Shown here: positions 54,326-63,276 of the stretch, in pieces
Position numbering within the stretch: the first letter of the stretch is position 1
Layout: each line of letters begins with the position of its first letter
NCBI RefSeq assembly: GCF_002005105.1
Contig: NZ_MSCV01000012.1
Coordinates: 1 to 64,000 of the forward strand
DNA from: Methylocaldum sp. 14B
Lineage (GTDB): Bacteria > Pseudomonadota > Gammaproteobacteria > Methylococcales > Methylococcaceae
DNA length: 64,000 nt
Direction of reading: 5' to 3'
Translations under genes and position numbers: made by a program
The notes under the pieces: generated by a model
Databases searched by the model: none
Told to the model about the DNA's origin: nothing
What the model saw: only the letters and a program-made list of their open reading frames with translations

Positions 54326-54557
54326 AGAGCGTTTTCCATCCCGGTGTACGGATTCGTTCCAGGAGGGGAGAACGTAGGTCGGCAATCCCTTCCCAATCGC
54401 AAACGGTCGCTTTAGTCGCGACCCTTCCAATCGCAAACGGTATCTCTGGGAGCGCCAGAGCTGCCCTTCCGACAACGCCCTTCGCCGAGCCGATACGTCG
54501 GCAAGGGATTGCCGACCTACATATCCGAATCCCTTACACCGACTCGGAAAACGCTCT
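54326..54557. mobile_element. MITE-like element with terminal inverted repeats
   Basis: 232 bp. Ends form an imperfect inverted repeat: AGAGCGTTTTCC..CGGTGTACGGATTCG at the left, and the complement of AGAGCGTTTTCC..CGGTGTAAGGGATTCG at the right. Inside are GTAGGTCGGCAATCCC, two CCAATCGCAAACGG units and CGGCAAGGGATTGCCGACCTAC. No coding capacity. The right end touches the stop codon of the LprI-like gene. A degenerate relative lies at about 59213-59378. Confidence 0.65.
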
Positions 54558-54948
54558 AATTTTCATAGCCGGTAAGAAGCTTCTCCAGCCGTTCAACGCG
54601 TTCCTCCGTCATCTGGGACTGGCACGCCGTGTCGAATGCTGACTTCCACATGCGCACACCTCCCTCGGTTTCACCGACCAGGGCACACTCCGCATCTCTG
54701 AATTTGATCCAGGCCCGCTGTGCCGCTATGAGTGCTGTTTTTGGGAAATTGTCCGGCTCATCTGCCGGCATGGATCGAAGCAGTTTCTGGTAAATCTCAT
54801 TGAGGCGTTTATCAGCGGCGGCGAGACTAACTTGCGCGGAACGTCCCGTGTGCATCGCGCTGCCCTCTGGCCAGTCCTCGGGGCGGTGATTGTCTGCGAG
54901 CGCAATCGCTGGAATCACGAGCAGTGCAATAGAGAGATGCCTAATCAT
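54556..54948 (-). CDS. LprI/DUF1311-like secreted protein
   Basis: 130 residues. Signal peptide MIRHLSIALLVIPAIALA, then a DUF1311-like domain (AQVSLAAADKRLNEIYQKLL ... LIAAQRAWIKFRDAECAL ... ACQSQMTEERVERLEKLL). Members include lysozyme inhibitor LprI; a periplasmic role is likely. ATG 54948 has AAGGAT upstream and begins the signal peptide. Confidence 0.85.
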   Translation of the reverse strand: MIRHLSIALLVIPAIALADNHRPEDWPEGSAMHTGRSAQVSLAAADKRLNEIYQKLLRSMPADEPDNFPKTALIAAQRAWIKFRDAECALVGETEGGVRMWKSAFDTACQSQMTEERVERLEKLLTGYEN

Positions 54949-55214
54949 GCAGGTATCCTTATGCCCAACGCCAAAGTTCACCGGCGGCTATGGAACACGG
55001 CGGAATTGCCGTCCGGTGCAGCGAAGCGTTGGTCGTTTCGTTGGGTTGATTCAGTTGCCGTTAGTATGTGGTCGGAGCCATCGGAAGCCCGGAATGATCG
55101 CCCTTGTAGGGTCCCGTTTTCAACCAGGAATTTGAACGCTGCGAGCGACTGCATCCCCATTCGTCGCATTCCGGCAAGCCAAGCCGGCTCAAGGAGCCAG
55201 CCAAGCAGCCAGAA

Positions 55215-55255
55215 AGCGATGGGTTTCGCTTCGCTCTACCCATCCTACGCAGGCT
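55215..55255. repeat. Short REP-like palindrome
   Basis: GCGATGGGTTTCGCTTCGCTCTACCCATCCTACGC, a shortened member of the GGTGGGTTA family; a near copy is at 57868-57906. Confidence 0.65.
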
Positions 55256-56065
55256 TCAGCGAACGGAGTTGAAAACGGTTTCGTTTCCGTTATCACGCTG
55301 GAATCCGTTTTTGATGGTGTACAGAACCTGTGTGCCGTTAGCCCCGTTCACGATGGAGATTACCGAACAAGGCGCACCCGGTTCCCAGTGACTTGGTGTT
55401 CGTCGGCTTTCCGGAACCGAAGTCGAATATTTGAAGGTTTTTACATCGATTACTTCGTTCAGCCGGAACTGTTCGTCTTCCGAAGGCGAAGGATTCGGGA
55501 CGATCCGCATAGGTATCACGTTGGCGAGGCAATGAGTCGCGAATCCCCGATTGTTCCACGCAATCCACTTACCCCCCAGGTAAGAGGCCGAGATTCGGAA
55601 ATCAATGCTCTTTGCCGGTTCCGCACGGAGCGCCGCCACGACTTCGACTATTCGTTTTGAGGCAATCCAGCCGGGCGAGTCGCCGTAGTTGGTCTGGAAG
55701 TGTTCATTGCACTTGAACTGAGAGAAAAGCAGAGAAGTAGGCATCGCACTGCCGCCGTAGAGTGCTCCGTTCTTCATGATGAACCGGGTCTCGTCGTTGG
55801 TGCCCTGCTTCGTCAGCAGGACGAGTTCTCGGCCTCTGATCCGGCGCTTGATCTCATCGAGCCATGCTTGCCGATAGATTCCGGAAATCTCGAACCAGGC
55901 GTTAGGCGAGCCCGTCTTGAACAAGCACTCCATCAAGTCCTTACCGAGTGCGTTGTAGATGGCCATGTCTTGCGCCGAAACGCCGGACCAATTCTTTGCA
56001 TTCTTCAACGTGTTTGCAAAGTTGAATACGGCTTCACCACGATATTGATGCTCAATCTCCGGCAT
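55256..56065 (-). CDS. Hypothetical protein, 269 residues
   Basis: Starts MPEIEHQYRGEAVFNFANTLKNAKNW. Soluble mixed fold with no signal peptide. Blocks include DMAIYNALGKDLMECLFKTG, RQAWLDEIKRRIRGRELVLLTKQ and SIDFRISASYLGGKWIAWNN. No family recognised. ATG 56065 has GAGGAG upstream. GC content is lower than in the eCIS genes, hinting at later acquisition. Same strand as the next two genes but separated from them. Confidence 0.65.
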   Translation of the reverse strand: MPEIEHQYRGEAVFNFANTLKNAKNWSGVSAQDMAIYNALGKDLMECLFKTGSPNAWFEISGIYRQAWLDEIKRRIRGRELVLLTKQGTNDETRFIMKNGALYGGSAMPTSLLFSQFKCNEHFQTNYGDSPGWIASKRIVEVVAALRAEPAKSIDFRISASYLGGKWIAWNNRGFATHCLANVIPMRIVPNPSPSEDEQFRLNEVIDVKTFKYSTSVPESRRTPSHWEPGAPCSVISIVNGANGTQVLYTIKNGFQRDNGNETVFNSVR

Positions 56066-56152
56066 GGGGCTCCTCTTGCTAGGGCTTGTTGATATATGAA
56101 TTGTGTCCACATGGGGAGGTGGTCGGCTCGATGTACGGGTTAGAGCGCATCA

Positions 56153-56704
56153 TCAGTACCACGTGGAAATAGAGTACCGAGCCGTACCTACCATGGCCGT
56201 GTATTCGAGAACAAAGTACTTCGGTCTACGTAGTACCCTGCTAACGTAGGACGCGGTATGCGAAAAGAACTCTCTCTGCATCGGCTGGGAAGCAGGCATA
56301 CACGTCTTACCGGATTGACTCGTCTGTAGGGTCACTTCTCGCATGACGTAGTTGCCCTCACTGTCCGTGAACTTGAGATGGTATGAGTTCTGCGCAACGT
56401 CTCGAGACGCCTCTACTGGAACGGGGAAATTTTTTGTGCAACTTCGAACGCGTGCTCCACTAATGTACACAACCGAACCAGTGTGGTTGGTAAACACAAT
56501 ATCGATCGCTGCGTGTTGCTGCTCACCGATTCTGATCTTGCAGTCTACAAAGTGCACCTCAAGGCCGGGGACACCTTGTACCTTACGTTGCTGCCAGAAG
56601 AACAGTGCGGCGGGCCAAAGAACGGCTGTAAACGCCACTACCACCCAATTCGGGATGTCGTTGGCACGTGCCCAGTTCCATGCAGTGGAGATCCATTCAG
56701 ACAT
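56153..56704 (-). CDS. Hypothetical single-pass membrane protein
   Basis: 183 residues from ATG 56704 (56737 is an alternative). One N-terminal membrane helix (WVVVAFTAVLWPAALFFW) followed by a beta-rich domain (AAIDIVFTNHTGSVVYISGARVRSC). No family recognised. Lower GC than the eCIS region. Confidence 0.6.
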   Translation of the reverse strand: MSEWISTAWNWARANDIPNWVVVAFTAVLWPAALFFWQQRKVQGVPGLEVHFVDCKIRIGEQQHAAIDIVFTNHTGSVVYISGARVRSCTKNFPVPVEASRDVAQNSYHLKFTDSEGNYVMREVTLQTSQSGKTCMPASQPMQREFFSHTASYVSRVLRRPKYFVLEYTAMVGTARYSISTWY

Positions 56705-56814
56705 GTCATGATCATTGATGAGTGGGAAGTTCAGCATTGCGCTCTAACGGAGAAGCTCAGCTGCGGCGAAGCCGTCGGCTGAGCGTGTGGCTATGCGTAG
56801 AACGGGGAGCACAT

Positions 56815-57597
56815 TCAACTTGCCGCCCTCTCTCCTCTGTTCATACGGTTCCAGCGCCAAGCGGCTACATAAGCATTCATAGACGGCTTTGAGAAGGCTC
56901 CGCAGCCAACGCACCGGGTAACAAATCTCGGAAGCGGCGTCGTTCGCCCAATAATGTCGAAGTACTTCTCAATCCGCGCCTCCGCCCCGCATACCCCACA
57001 GCGGGCGCACCGAATGCGGTCTCTGTTCCGCTGCTCAACCCGCGCGGCCTCGGTGTCAGCCGGCCGGAACAACCCAAAGGCGCTGTCCAACTCTACCTCG
57101 TAGCTTTCCTCCGCCTGTTCGTCGCGTCCAGGAGACCGAAGCCGCCTCTCACAATATAGCCACACCACCGATGCAAGCACCGCAAGTGCAGTGAGACCGG
57201 TAAGAGCTTGTAGTGACGTCAGAAGGCGCACACCGCCACCGGGGCTAAAATCCCCATAACCTAACGTTGTCCACGTTATTGCGCTGAAATATACCGCGTC
57301 GGTGAACTCATCAAAGCTAGGCGTGAAATCTCCGTAATAGTAATAGGCTACGCCATAGGTGAGGATCGCGAACACGTGAAGCAAAAACACTCGCAGAAAT
57401 ACGGAGCCGTAGAGATTACTCGACCAGTTCAGGACCAGAGGTACGCGTACGACAGCCAAGTAAAGTAACGCGAAGATGACCAGCGCGTGCAGATATCCGA
57501 ACGCAAGATGCACCCTCGTCGCAAACGCCAAAGCTACAGCAACCGCGCTCAAGAAATAGTTGGTGACATCTATGAGGGCCATCGTAACTACGCGCAT
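56815..57597 (-). CDS. Two-pore-helix-type K+ channel with Cys-rich tail
   Basis: 260 residues. Several membrane helices and a single pore with the selectivity filter TLGYGD at 111-116 (AITWTTLGYGDFSPGGG), so an Ion_trans_2-type potassium channel. Instead of an RCK domain, the cytoplasmic tail has a cysteine cluster, Cys197/200/203 and Cys229/232 (CARCGVCGAE; CVGCGAF), likely a zinc ribbon. ATG with GAGG upstream. Confidence 0.82.
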   Translation of the reverse strand: MRVVTMALIDVTNYFLSAVAVALAFATRVHLAFGYLHALVIFALLYLAVVRVPLVLNWSSNLYGSVFLRVFLLHVFAILTYGVAYYYYGDFTPSFDEFTDAVYFSAITWTTLGYGDFSPGGGVRLLTSLQALTGLTALAVLASVVWLYCERRLRSPGRDEQAEESYEVELDSAFGLFRPADTEAARVEQRNRDRIRCARCGVCGAEARIEKYFDIIGRTTPLPRFVTRCVGCGAFSKPSMNAYVAAWRWNRMNRGERAAS

Positions 57598-57918
57598 TGC
57601 AATCCTCTATCGGGATACCTGATATTAGGTACCTACAGCAGATCTATAAACCAACCCGTGAAGGTGTATTAAGTCGACAATTCTCATTCTTGTTTCTCTG
57701 GCGAGAGACATTGGGCATCGATCTCCAGAATTGAAAAATGTAGTTCGAGCCAGAGCATTTACAAGCCAGGGATAGAGGAGATTTGCCGGTCCGCCCATAC
57801 ACGTGACATTCATGGCAGCGCCCAAGGGTGAGATGAAAGTGCTCTATTCGATCGAGCCGCGCAGCTTAAAGAAGCGATGGGTTTCGCTGGCGCTCTACCC
57901 ATCCTACCGCTAACGCTC
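57598..57918. other. Gene-free spacer with short REP copy
   Basis: 321 bases. Holds a GCGATGGGTTTCGC ... CTACCCATCCTACCG palindrome at about 57868-57906 close to the 3-prime end of the glycosyltransferase gene. Nothing else recognised. Confidence 0.5.
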
Positions 57919-59091
57919 TTACATCAATTGCCGTAGACAAGCAGCAACGCACGCATTGGCATCGACGTTTATGCGAGCCACGTTCCGATGCCAGCGGTCC
58001 GATGCCAGGATTTCATGTACTGCCTCGGGAATTTCCGCCAGGGACCGGACCCGTTTGGCGATACCGTTTTCCTCTGCCCAACGGATGTTGTATTCGAAAA
58101 GTATGCGCATGGACGGATTGTCCATGAGCACGAGCGGGATGCGGCAGGCTATGGCTTCATGGATGGAGATCGGGCCCGGCTTGCCTACCATGACATCTGC
58201 AAGCCTCATGTATTCCGCGACCTTGGCGGTGTATCCCACGATCAGCTTGGGCTTGCGTGAGCGCCACTTGCAAAGTGCCTCGTAGGCTGCTCTGTGACAA
58301 CCGCAGATTACGATCATATTCACGGGAGTCGCTGCAGCATCCAGCCGCCGCGCGATGTCGACCATGTACCTTGAGCCCTGGCCGCCAAAGAAGATGAGTA
58401 CTGTCGGAAGATCCCTTCGCAATCCCAATTCTTCGAGAGCGTCTGCCGCGTCGGTATCGACGGGTGCGAGAAAAGACGGGTGAACCGGCATACCCCCGAG
58501 AGAAAAGACATGAGACTCCGGCACGCCGTTTTGCAAGGCTTGCTGCACGAGCCGCTCGGTTCCGCACAAGTAGTAGGACATCAAGGCCGGGTCGAACCAG
58601 TACCGGCTATGGAACTCTTCGAAATCGACCGGAATCGTCACACAGCGCACTTCCGGGTTACTTTCGCGGGCGGCGGCGAAAATGATTCCGTTGCAAAGAG
58701 GAATCGTCGAGATCACGACATGCGGCGCTGCGTGTTTCCAAAACGCGGCAAGGCGCGGGGCCGCTGGCTGCATCAAGGTCATCAATCCCCTTCCGAGCGC
58801 GATGTATTGCCGCAAACCGATCATCGTTTCCCATTGCAGACCCGTGTTGTAAAGCTTAATGCCCGCTCGGGTGAGCCAATCCAACAAAGAAACGTGAGAA
58901 AAAATCTGGTCGGTGTTGACTGCCCGAACATCGGCTTCGGGAAGAGAGCGTTGCAGTTCGGCCTGTAGAGCCATGGCTACGCCTTTGTGGGCGCCCCCAC
59001 CATTGAAGTAAACGATGTCGACTCTCTTGCTTTTGCCGTCTTCGGTTACAGGCCTCTCGTGAATCGATGAAATCTCAACGGTTTTCGTCAT
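57919..59091 (-). CDS. MGDG synthase/MurG-like glycosyltransferase
   Basis: 390 residues. N-terminal YFNGGGAHKGVAMALQAEL and central FDPALMSYYLCGTERLVQQALQNGVPESHVFSLGGMPVHPSF match diacylglycerol glucosyl/galactosyltransferases; the C-terminal nucleotide-sugar region has FFGGQGS, VICG, GYTAKVAEYMRLADVMVGKPGPISIHEAIACRIPLVLMD. Likely adds a sugar to a lipid at the membrane face. ATG 59091 has GGAAGGTG upstream. Confidence 0.82.
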   Translation of the reverse strand: MTKTVEISSIHERPVTEDGKSKRVDIVYFNGGGAHKGVAMALQAELQRSLPEADVRAVNTDQIFSHVSLLDWLTRAGIKLYNTGLQWETMIGLRQYIALGRGLMTLMQPAAPRLAAFWKHAAPHVVISTIPLCNGIIFAAARESNPEVRCVTIPVDFEEFHSRYWFDPALMSYYLCGTERLVQQALQNGVPESHVFSLGGMPVHPSFLAPVDTDAADALEELGLRRDLPTVLIFFGGQGSRYMVDIARRLDAAATPVNMIVICGCHRAAYEALCKWRSRKPKLIVGYTAKVAEYMRLADVMVGKPGPISIHEAIACRIPLVLMDNPSMRILFEYNIRWAEENGIAKRVRSLAEIPEAVHEILASDRWHRNVARINVDANACVAACLRQLM

Positions 59092-59212
59092 AGAGCACCT
59101 TCCGTGTACTGGGTACAACGATTCGCGATCAATCTCCGATTTTGAAAAGCCGCCCAATACGTCCTGGCCTTTTCTCTCGGTATGCGTCTTCTTGCGCGGT
59201 TCCGTGTTTCAT

Positions 59213-59378
59213 GAGCTAGCGCGTTTTTCATCGCTGTGTACGGATTCGTGTTCGGGTGGGAAGAACGTAGGTCGGCAATCCCTTGCCGACTTATCGGCTC
59301 GGCAAAAGACTTTGTCGGCAAGGGATTGCCGACCTATCTATCGGGCTCCCTGATACCAGATCGGAAAATGGTCTAGCG
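59213..59378. mobile_element. Degenerate MITE-like element, relative of 54326-54557
   Basis: Shares CGCTGTGTACGGATTCG, AGAACGTAGGTCGGCAATCC (59267 onward) and GTCGGCAAGGGATTGCCGACC, and ends with CGGAAAATGGTCTAG. Shorter than the 54-kb copy because the CCAATCGCAAACGG units are absent. Non-coding. Confidence 0.55.
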
Positions 59379-59541
59379 TCCTTCTGCCATCTGTAAGACG
59401 ATCACGATAGCTTTTTGCAACACTGTGCGTTGTTTTCTGTGAATTAGGACCTTATGCGGAAGGGTTCGTTTGCGAGACCGTTTTGGCGTGTGAGTTTTTG
59501 TTTACAGGTTTTTCGTGAAGACAAGCTATCGCCACGTTCGC

Positions 59542-59685
59542 CTTAAGGAAGCTCTGATTGAATCCTTCGACAGGCCTGTCCTGAGCCAAGTCGAAGGGCT
59601 CAGGACGAACGGTAACGTATTGGTTCCGTTCGTGGTGAGCTTGTCGAACCATGAACGGAATCAACTTGATCAGAGCTTCCTTAAG
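59542..59685. mobile_element. 144-bp MITE with perfect 17-bp inverted ends
   Basis: Ends CTTAAGGAAGCTCTGAT and ATCAGAGCTTCCTTAAG are perfect inverted repeats. The inside holds CCTTCGACAGGCCTGTCCTG and a second arm ending CCGTTCGTGGTGAGCTTGTC, a CAGGACGAACGG-type palindrome common in bacterial genomes. Non-coding; its movement would need a transposase from elsewhere. Confidence 0.65.
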
Positions 59686-59804
59686 CGACCGGACTGGCGA
59701 GATTCGCCCGAGAAACCGGCTAAAGATGCGATAAGTTTCGCTGACGTTCCATCCAATCCGCCGTGCCGATGCCTTTCGTGTTCACCGATTCACCCGATTG
59801 CTTG

Positions 59805-60605
59805 TCAGGAAAAGGCAAACGCCAGCATGCTGATCGAACCCAGCTCGATACCTTCGGTAATGAATCGGAGGTCGTCTCCAGGCTGGCGCGCGCCCAAGAC
59901 GTACAACAGCGGCAAATAATGATCCGGCGTCGGCACGGCGAGTAGAGCCTGGGGGGCAAGCCGCTCATAGTCGATCAATGACGTATGGTCCCCATTGACG
60001 AGACAATCGTGCACGCGTTCGTCGAAACGCAGCGCCCAATCGTGGGCGGGCGCGTCATGGTCCCAGTTCACCATTCGCAGATTGTGCACGGTATTGCCGC
60101 TGCCCATGATCAGCACGCCTTCATCGCGCAATGCCGCCAATTTCTGGCCGAGCTGAAAATGAAACAGGGGCGGCTTGCTCGCATCGATGCTCAACTGCAC
60201 GATGGGAATTTCCGCCTGCGGAAAGACATGCGCGAGCACCGACCAGGTGCCGTGATCCAGCCCCCAGTTCCGATCGAGTGCGACGGCGAGCGGCGACAAC
60301 AATTCCGCCACGCGTTGTGCCAGCTCGGGAGAGCCAGGCGCGGCGTATTCCACTTCGTACAAGGCCTTCGGAAAACCACCGAAATCGTGGATCGTGCGCG
60401 GCGCGGCCGTTGCGGTGACAGCGGTGCCGTGGATATACCAGTGCGCCGAAATGCAGATCACGGACGACGGCGGGTGTTGCAGCAACCGCCTTCCGAATGA
60501 TGCCCAGGCGTCGGTATGTCGATTGTGCTGCAGCGTGTTCATCGGGCTGCCGTGGCCGAAAAATACGGCGGGTTGTCGATAGCTGGTCGCAGGTACGGAG
60601 TTCAT
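59805..60605 (-). CDS. LigB-type extradiol dioxygenase (DOPA dioxygenase-like)
   Basis: 266 residues. Shares the YgiD/4,5-DOPA dioxygenase layout: PAVFFGHGSPMNTL (His18), ISAHWYIHG, TIHDFGGFPKALYEVEYAAPGSPELA, DHGTWSVLAHVFPQAEIPIVQLSID, SGNTVHNLR. Conserved His residues would bind the metal. It would open catechol rings such as DOPA; the natural substrate is unknown. Confidence 0.88.
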   Translation of the reverse strand: MNSVPATSYRQPAVFFGHGSPMNTLQHNRHTDAWASFGRRLLQHPPSSVICISAHWYIHGTAVTATAAPRTIHDFGGFPKALYEVEYAAPGSPELAQRVAELLSPLAVALDRNWGLDHGTWSVLAHVFPQAEIPIVQLSIDASKPPLFHFQLGQKLAALRDEGVLIMGSGNTVHNLRMVNWDHDAPAHDWALRFDERVHDCLVNGDHTSLIDYERLAPQALLAVPTPDHYLPLLYVLGARQPGDDLRFITEGIELGSISMLAFAFS

Positions 60606-61017
60606 GGGCAGACTCGCGGGAAATTTGGCGGTAGATCGGCGTCCGGCATTTTCGCGTCTCCCTTAGACCAATGTATCGGAACAGGAGCTTCAATAGACTT
60701 GATCGCCCATGGCCGATGAAAAACCTCTTGGGCAGGGTTGTGGTCGATGGTGGATATGGCGCTATCGGCTCTGTGAACGGACAAAGACCATTGACCGAAC
60801 TCGCGCAGGGGGGCGTTACGGTTAAGCTAATGCGCCCCTGCGCGGGCTCATCGATTATTTATGATTTTAATTTGCGGGTTAAACGTTTTATAAAACGTCA
60901 ACGTGTTAGCTAATGGGCTCGACGGGGAAAATCCTTCAAAAACCCAAAGCTGCAAATAAGAACAACTCTCCAAACGGCTCTCGTCAGGCTCGTTACCTTG
61001 GGTTCCCGGTTAAAGCG
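60606..61017. other. Gene-free spacer with perfect palindrome
   Basis: 412 bases, AT-rich in the middle. At 60883-60898 lies the perfect 16-base palindrome ACGTTTTATAAAACGT, within GTTAAACGTTTTATAAAACG, a possible operator. No coding frame with family character. Confidence 0.45.
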
Positions 61018-61455
61018 TTAATTCTTGGTAACCAGGTATCCTCCAACGGCTATCAAGCCTACTGCGACGATTGCCCATAGTATCCTTGCGACAGGATTCC
61101 TCCCCTTAGCTGCGGCTGCCTTAAACTGTTGATGAACCGATGGGTTTTTTGCCAAGTAGTCTTCTATTGCTTCCTTCGCGTCCTTCAAGCCAATTTTGTT
61201 ATGTTCCAGGTAATGTCTAATGGCATCTATCAGTTGACCATTTTGCAATGCCACAAGCGCATTGATTGGCATACTCGAGTGCGGTGAAGATGATGAAGAC
61301 CGGCCATCATGCTTGAGTTCTCTTTCAACCAATTCCTTGGCATGTTTCAAATCCAGGCCGGTAGCTTCCCGAACGATCTTAATGGCTTCGATGATGTTTC
61401 CGTTTTTCGCCGCCGCCATAGCTGACGGCGATATTTTTTGTTCAGATACATTCAC
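61018..61455 (-). CDS. L7/L12 C-terminal-like repeat membrane protein
   Basis: 145 residues. Two copies of a ribosomal L7/L12 C-terminal-like helix pair (AIKIVREATGLDLKHAKELVE, about 24-44; AIRHYLEHNKIGLKDAKEAIEDYL, about 79-102) and a C-terminal membrane helix (ILWAIVAVGLIAVGGYLV). Not a ribosomal protein; small membrane-anchored proteins of this kind are of unknown function. GTG start with GGAG about 10 bases upstream. Confidence 0.75.
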   Translation of the reverse strand: MNVSEQKISPSAMAAAKNGNIIEAIKIVREATGLDLKHAKELVERELKHDGRSSSSSPHSSMPINALVALQNGQLIDAIRHYLEHNKIGLKDAKEAIEDYLAKNPSVHQQFKAAAAKGRNPVARILWAIVAVGLIAVGGYLVTKN

Positions 61456-61611
61456 TTGACTGGACTCCGATTATGTCCTCTAACATGCCCGAGTTCAGGG
61501 TCGCTTGGGAGCGGGCAAAGCCCGTTGGAAGGCATCTAACTCGAATGAATAAGCTTAGATTATGTTTCGCTTCGCTCTCGCAATCCAAGCTTAAATACGT
61601 CGCTATGGTTT

Positions 61612-62202
61612 TCATGGTGAACGCTGTGCCCGAGCGAGTATGTCATGAATGACCTCTGATTTTGCGTCCGCATAGTCCTGGATGTCTTTCCAGATTCGTG
61701 CTGCCAATTGACGCTTGGTCTCCTCGTAGAGTTTCCGGTCGTCATCATGTGTCCGGAGCCAATCCCGGAATGCCAGCATCCGATCGATTTCAGGGCATCC
61801 GACAGTGAACACGTGAAGATTACCGTCAGGCTCCGGGGCTTTTAGCATTCGGTGTTGAAACCAATCGGGCTCGCGAATGCGCATCACAAAGCCGAGCGAC
61901 TCAAGCGGAGCGACATAGGACGATTCATCCGCGGAATCGGACACCGCGAGGACCATGTCGATGAGCGGTTTCGCTGATAATCCCGGAACCGATGTGGAAC
62001 CGACGTGCTCAAGCAGCAGCACCTTCTCGGATAGGGCGTCACGAATTCTGCTGGCTTGCAACGCAAACTGTTTCGGCCAATAGTGATCGTAGGGTGCCAG
62101 ATAGACGGTGCTATTCAGAGGCTTGCGTTCGCCGACCGTTACCGCAAGAAGATATTCGTTGCTCGTGCCCGCCTGAGCTTTTGAATCGTCAGAAAGCGGC
62201 AT
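61612..62202 (-). CDS. GrpB-family (UPF0157) nucleotidyltransferase-like protein
   Basis: 196 residues. STVYLAPYDHYWPKQF, LLEHVGSTSVPGLSAKPLIDMVLAV and DGNLHVFTVG ... LAFRDWLRTHDDDRKLYEETKRQL are diagnostic of GrpB, which has the nucleotidyltransferase fold (GS ... D-x-V). Substrate unknown. ATG start. Confidence 0.9.
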   Translation of the reverse strand: MPLSDDSKAQAGTSNEYLLAVTVGERKPLNSTVYLAPYDHYWPKQFALQASRIRDALSEKVLLLEHVGSTSVPGLSAKPLIDMVLAVSDSADESSYVAPLESLGFVMRIREPDWFQHRMLKAPEPDGNLHVFTVGCPEIDRMLAFRDWLRTHDDDRKLYEETKRQLAARIWKDIQDYADAKSEVIHDILARAQRSP

Positions 62203-62732
62203 TCTCGTTTTCTCCGTATGACGCTAAGTACATTCAGGGAAGTCTTGCGGCATAGGCAACCTGCAGGACAACCCCGCCAATCAAGCCAAACAGTCGAGAT
62301 TCCGCAAGTATTTGCGGAATGTACTTAGAGCATTTTCATACCTACTGTACGGGCATTCGCGCGTAGGTCGGGAATCCCTTCCCAATCGCAAACGGTCGCT
62401 TTAGTCGCGACCCTTCCAATCGCAAACGGGCCTTTAATCGGCCCCTTCCAATCGCAAACGGTCATCCCAGCGCTCCTGGGATGACCGTTTGCGATTGGAA
62501 CGCCGAAGCCGCCCTTCCCGACGGTGCAGTTGGGCCAACGGGTTCGTCGGCAAAGGATTGCCGACCTACAACCGTGCCGCCCTGTAGGTTGGGAATCCTT
62601 TCCCGACGCCACCTGCCAACCGAGCGTCTTCGTCGGCAAAGGATTGCCGACCTACGAAAGCTTGAATCAATTTACCGTCGTCGAAGGCGCATCGCTTGTG
62701 GCCGTCCGTGTTGACGGTGTTGATAGGCAAGC
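62203..62732. repeat. Tandem CCAATCGCAAACGG repeats and palindromes
   Basis: 530-base gap. From 62363 a GTAGGTCGGGAATCCC unit leads into three tandem CCTTCCAATCGCAAACGG units separated by short self-complementary spacers (CGCTTTAGTCGCG, GGCCTTTAATCGGCC, TCATCCCAGCGCTCCTGGGATGA is cut here by an inverted unit), then two more CGTCGGCAAAGGATTGCCGA palindromes to 62655. No gene. Confidence 0.7.
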
Positions 62733-63167
62733 TCACTCCTGTTCTTGAAACCATGCTTCCAGACCGCTCCAACGGTGGGTGCCCAGGTAACGGGTTCTAC
62801 AAGTCGTTCGATAATAGTTGCCGCCATCTGCTCCGAGAGAACATCTGAGATCCAACGGTGCGGGCTTGGTGTAGTGGCGAGCGATCAAAACGACGATCTT
62901 GTCGGCGCCGCAGCGCTCGATCCAAGCGTCTCCATGGACCTTATCATCCTGAGCCGAGCGGGTGAGCGAATAGGTGGATTTGCCGTAATCGACAATAAGC
63001 GATCCCGCATAGGCGGATCCCGTAAGAGGGTCCTTCCCGACGATTTCGTAGGAACCACCGAGACCGGCAGGAAACTCCGGATCGATTGTTGTATCGCGTT
63101 CACAAAAGTCCGCGGCGTAGAAGCTCGCCGGCGATCCGAGGAGACAGAGCACAAGCAATCTCTTCAT
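62733..63167 (-). CDS. Secreted hypothetical protein
   Basis: 144 residues. Signal peptide MKRLLVLCLLGSPASFYA, then a domain with four to five cysteines (DFCERDTTI; ERCGADKI; LRCSLGADGG; RTTCRTRYLG) suitable for disulfides in the periplasm. No family recognised. ATG start; weak ribosome site. Confidence 0.65.
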   Translation of the reverse strand: MKRLLVLCLLGSPASFYAADFCERDTTIDPEFPAGLGGSYEIVGKDPLTGSAYAGSLIVDYGKSTYSLTRSAQDDKVHGDAWIERCGADKIVVLIARHYTKPAPLDLRCSLGADGGNYYRTTCRTRYLGTHRWSGLEAWFQEQE

Positions 63168-63276
63168 GGCAGACTTAAAGAATTACTCATCCGACCACAA
63201 AAGCGGCCGCCCAAACAGTGACTCGTAACACCGAAACCACGCGGCTTTTGCCGGGCAGCTGGGACCGGAAGTTGGA

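Noticed and set aside
62380-62505. Tandem repeat array as a CRISPR
   Set aside because: Units are 18 bases, spacers are short hairpins of unequal length, and no cas genes are near.
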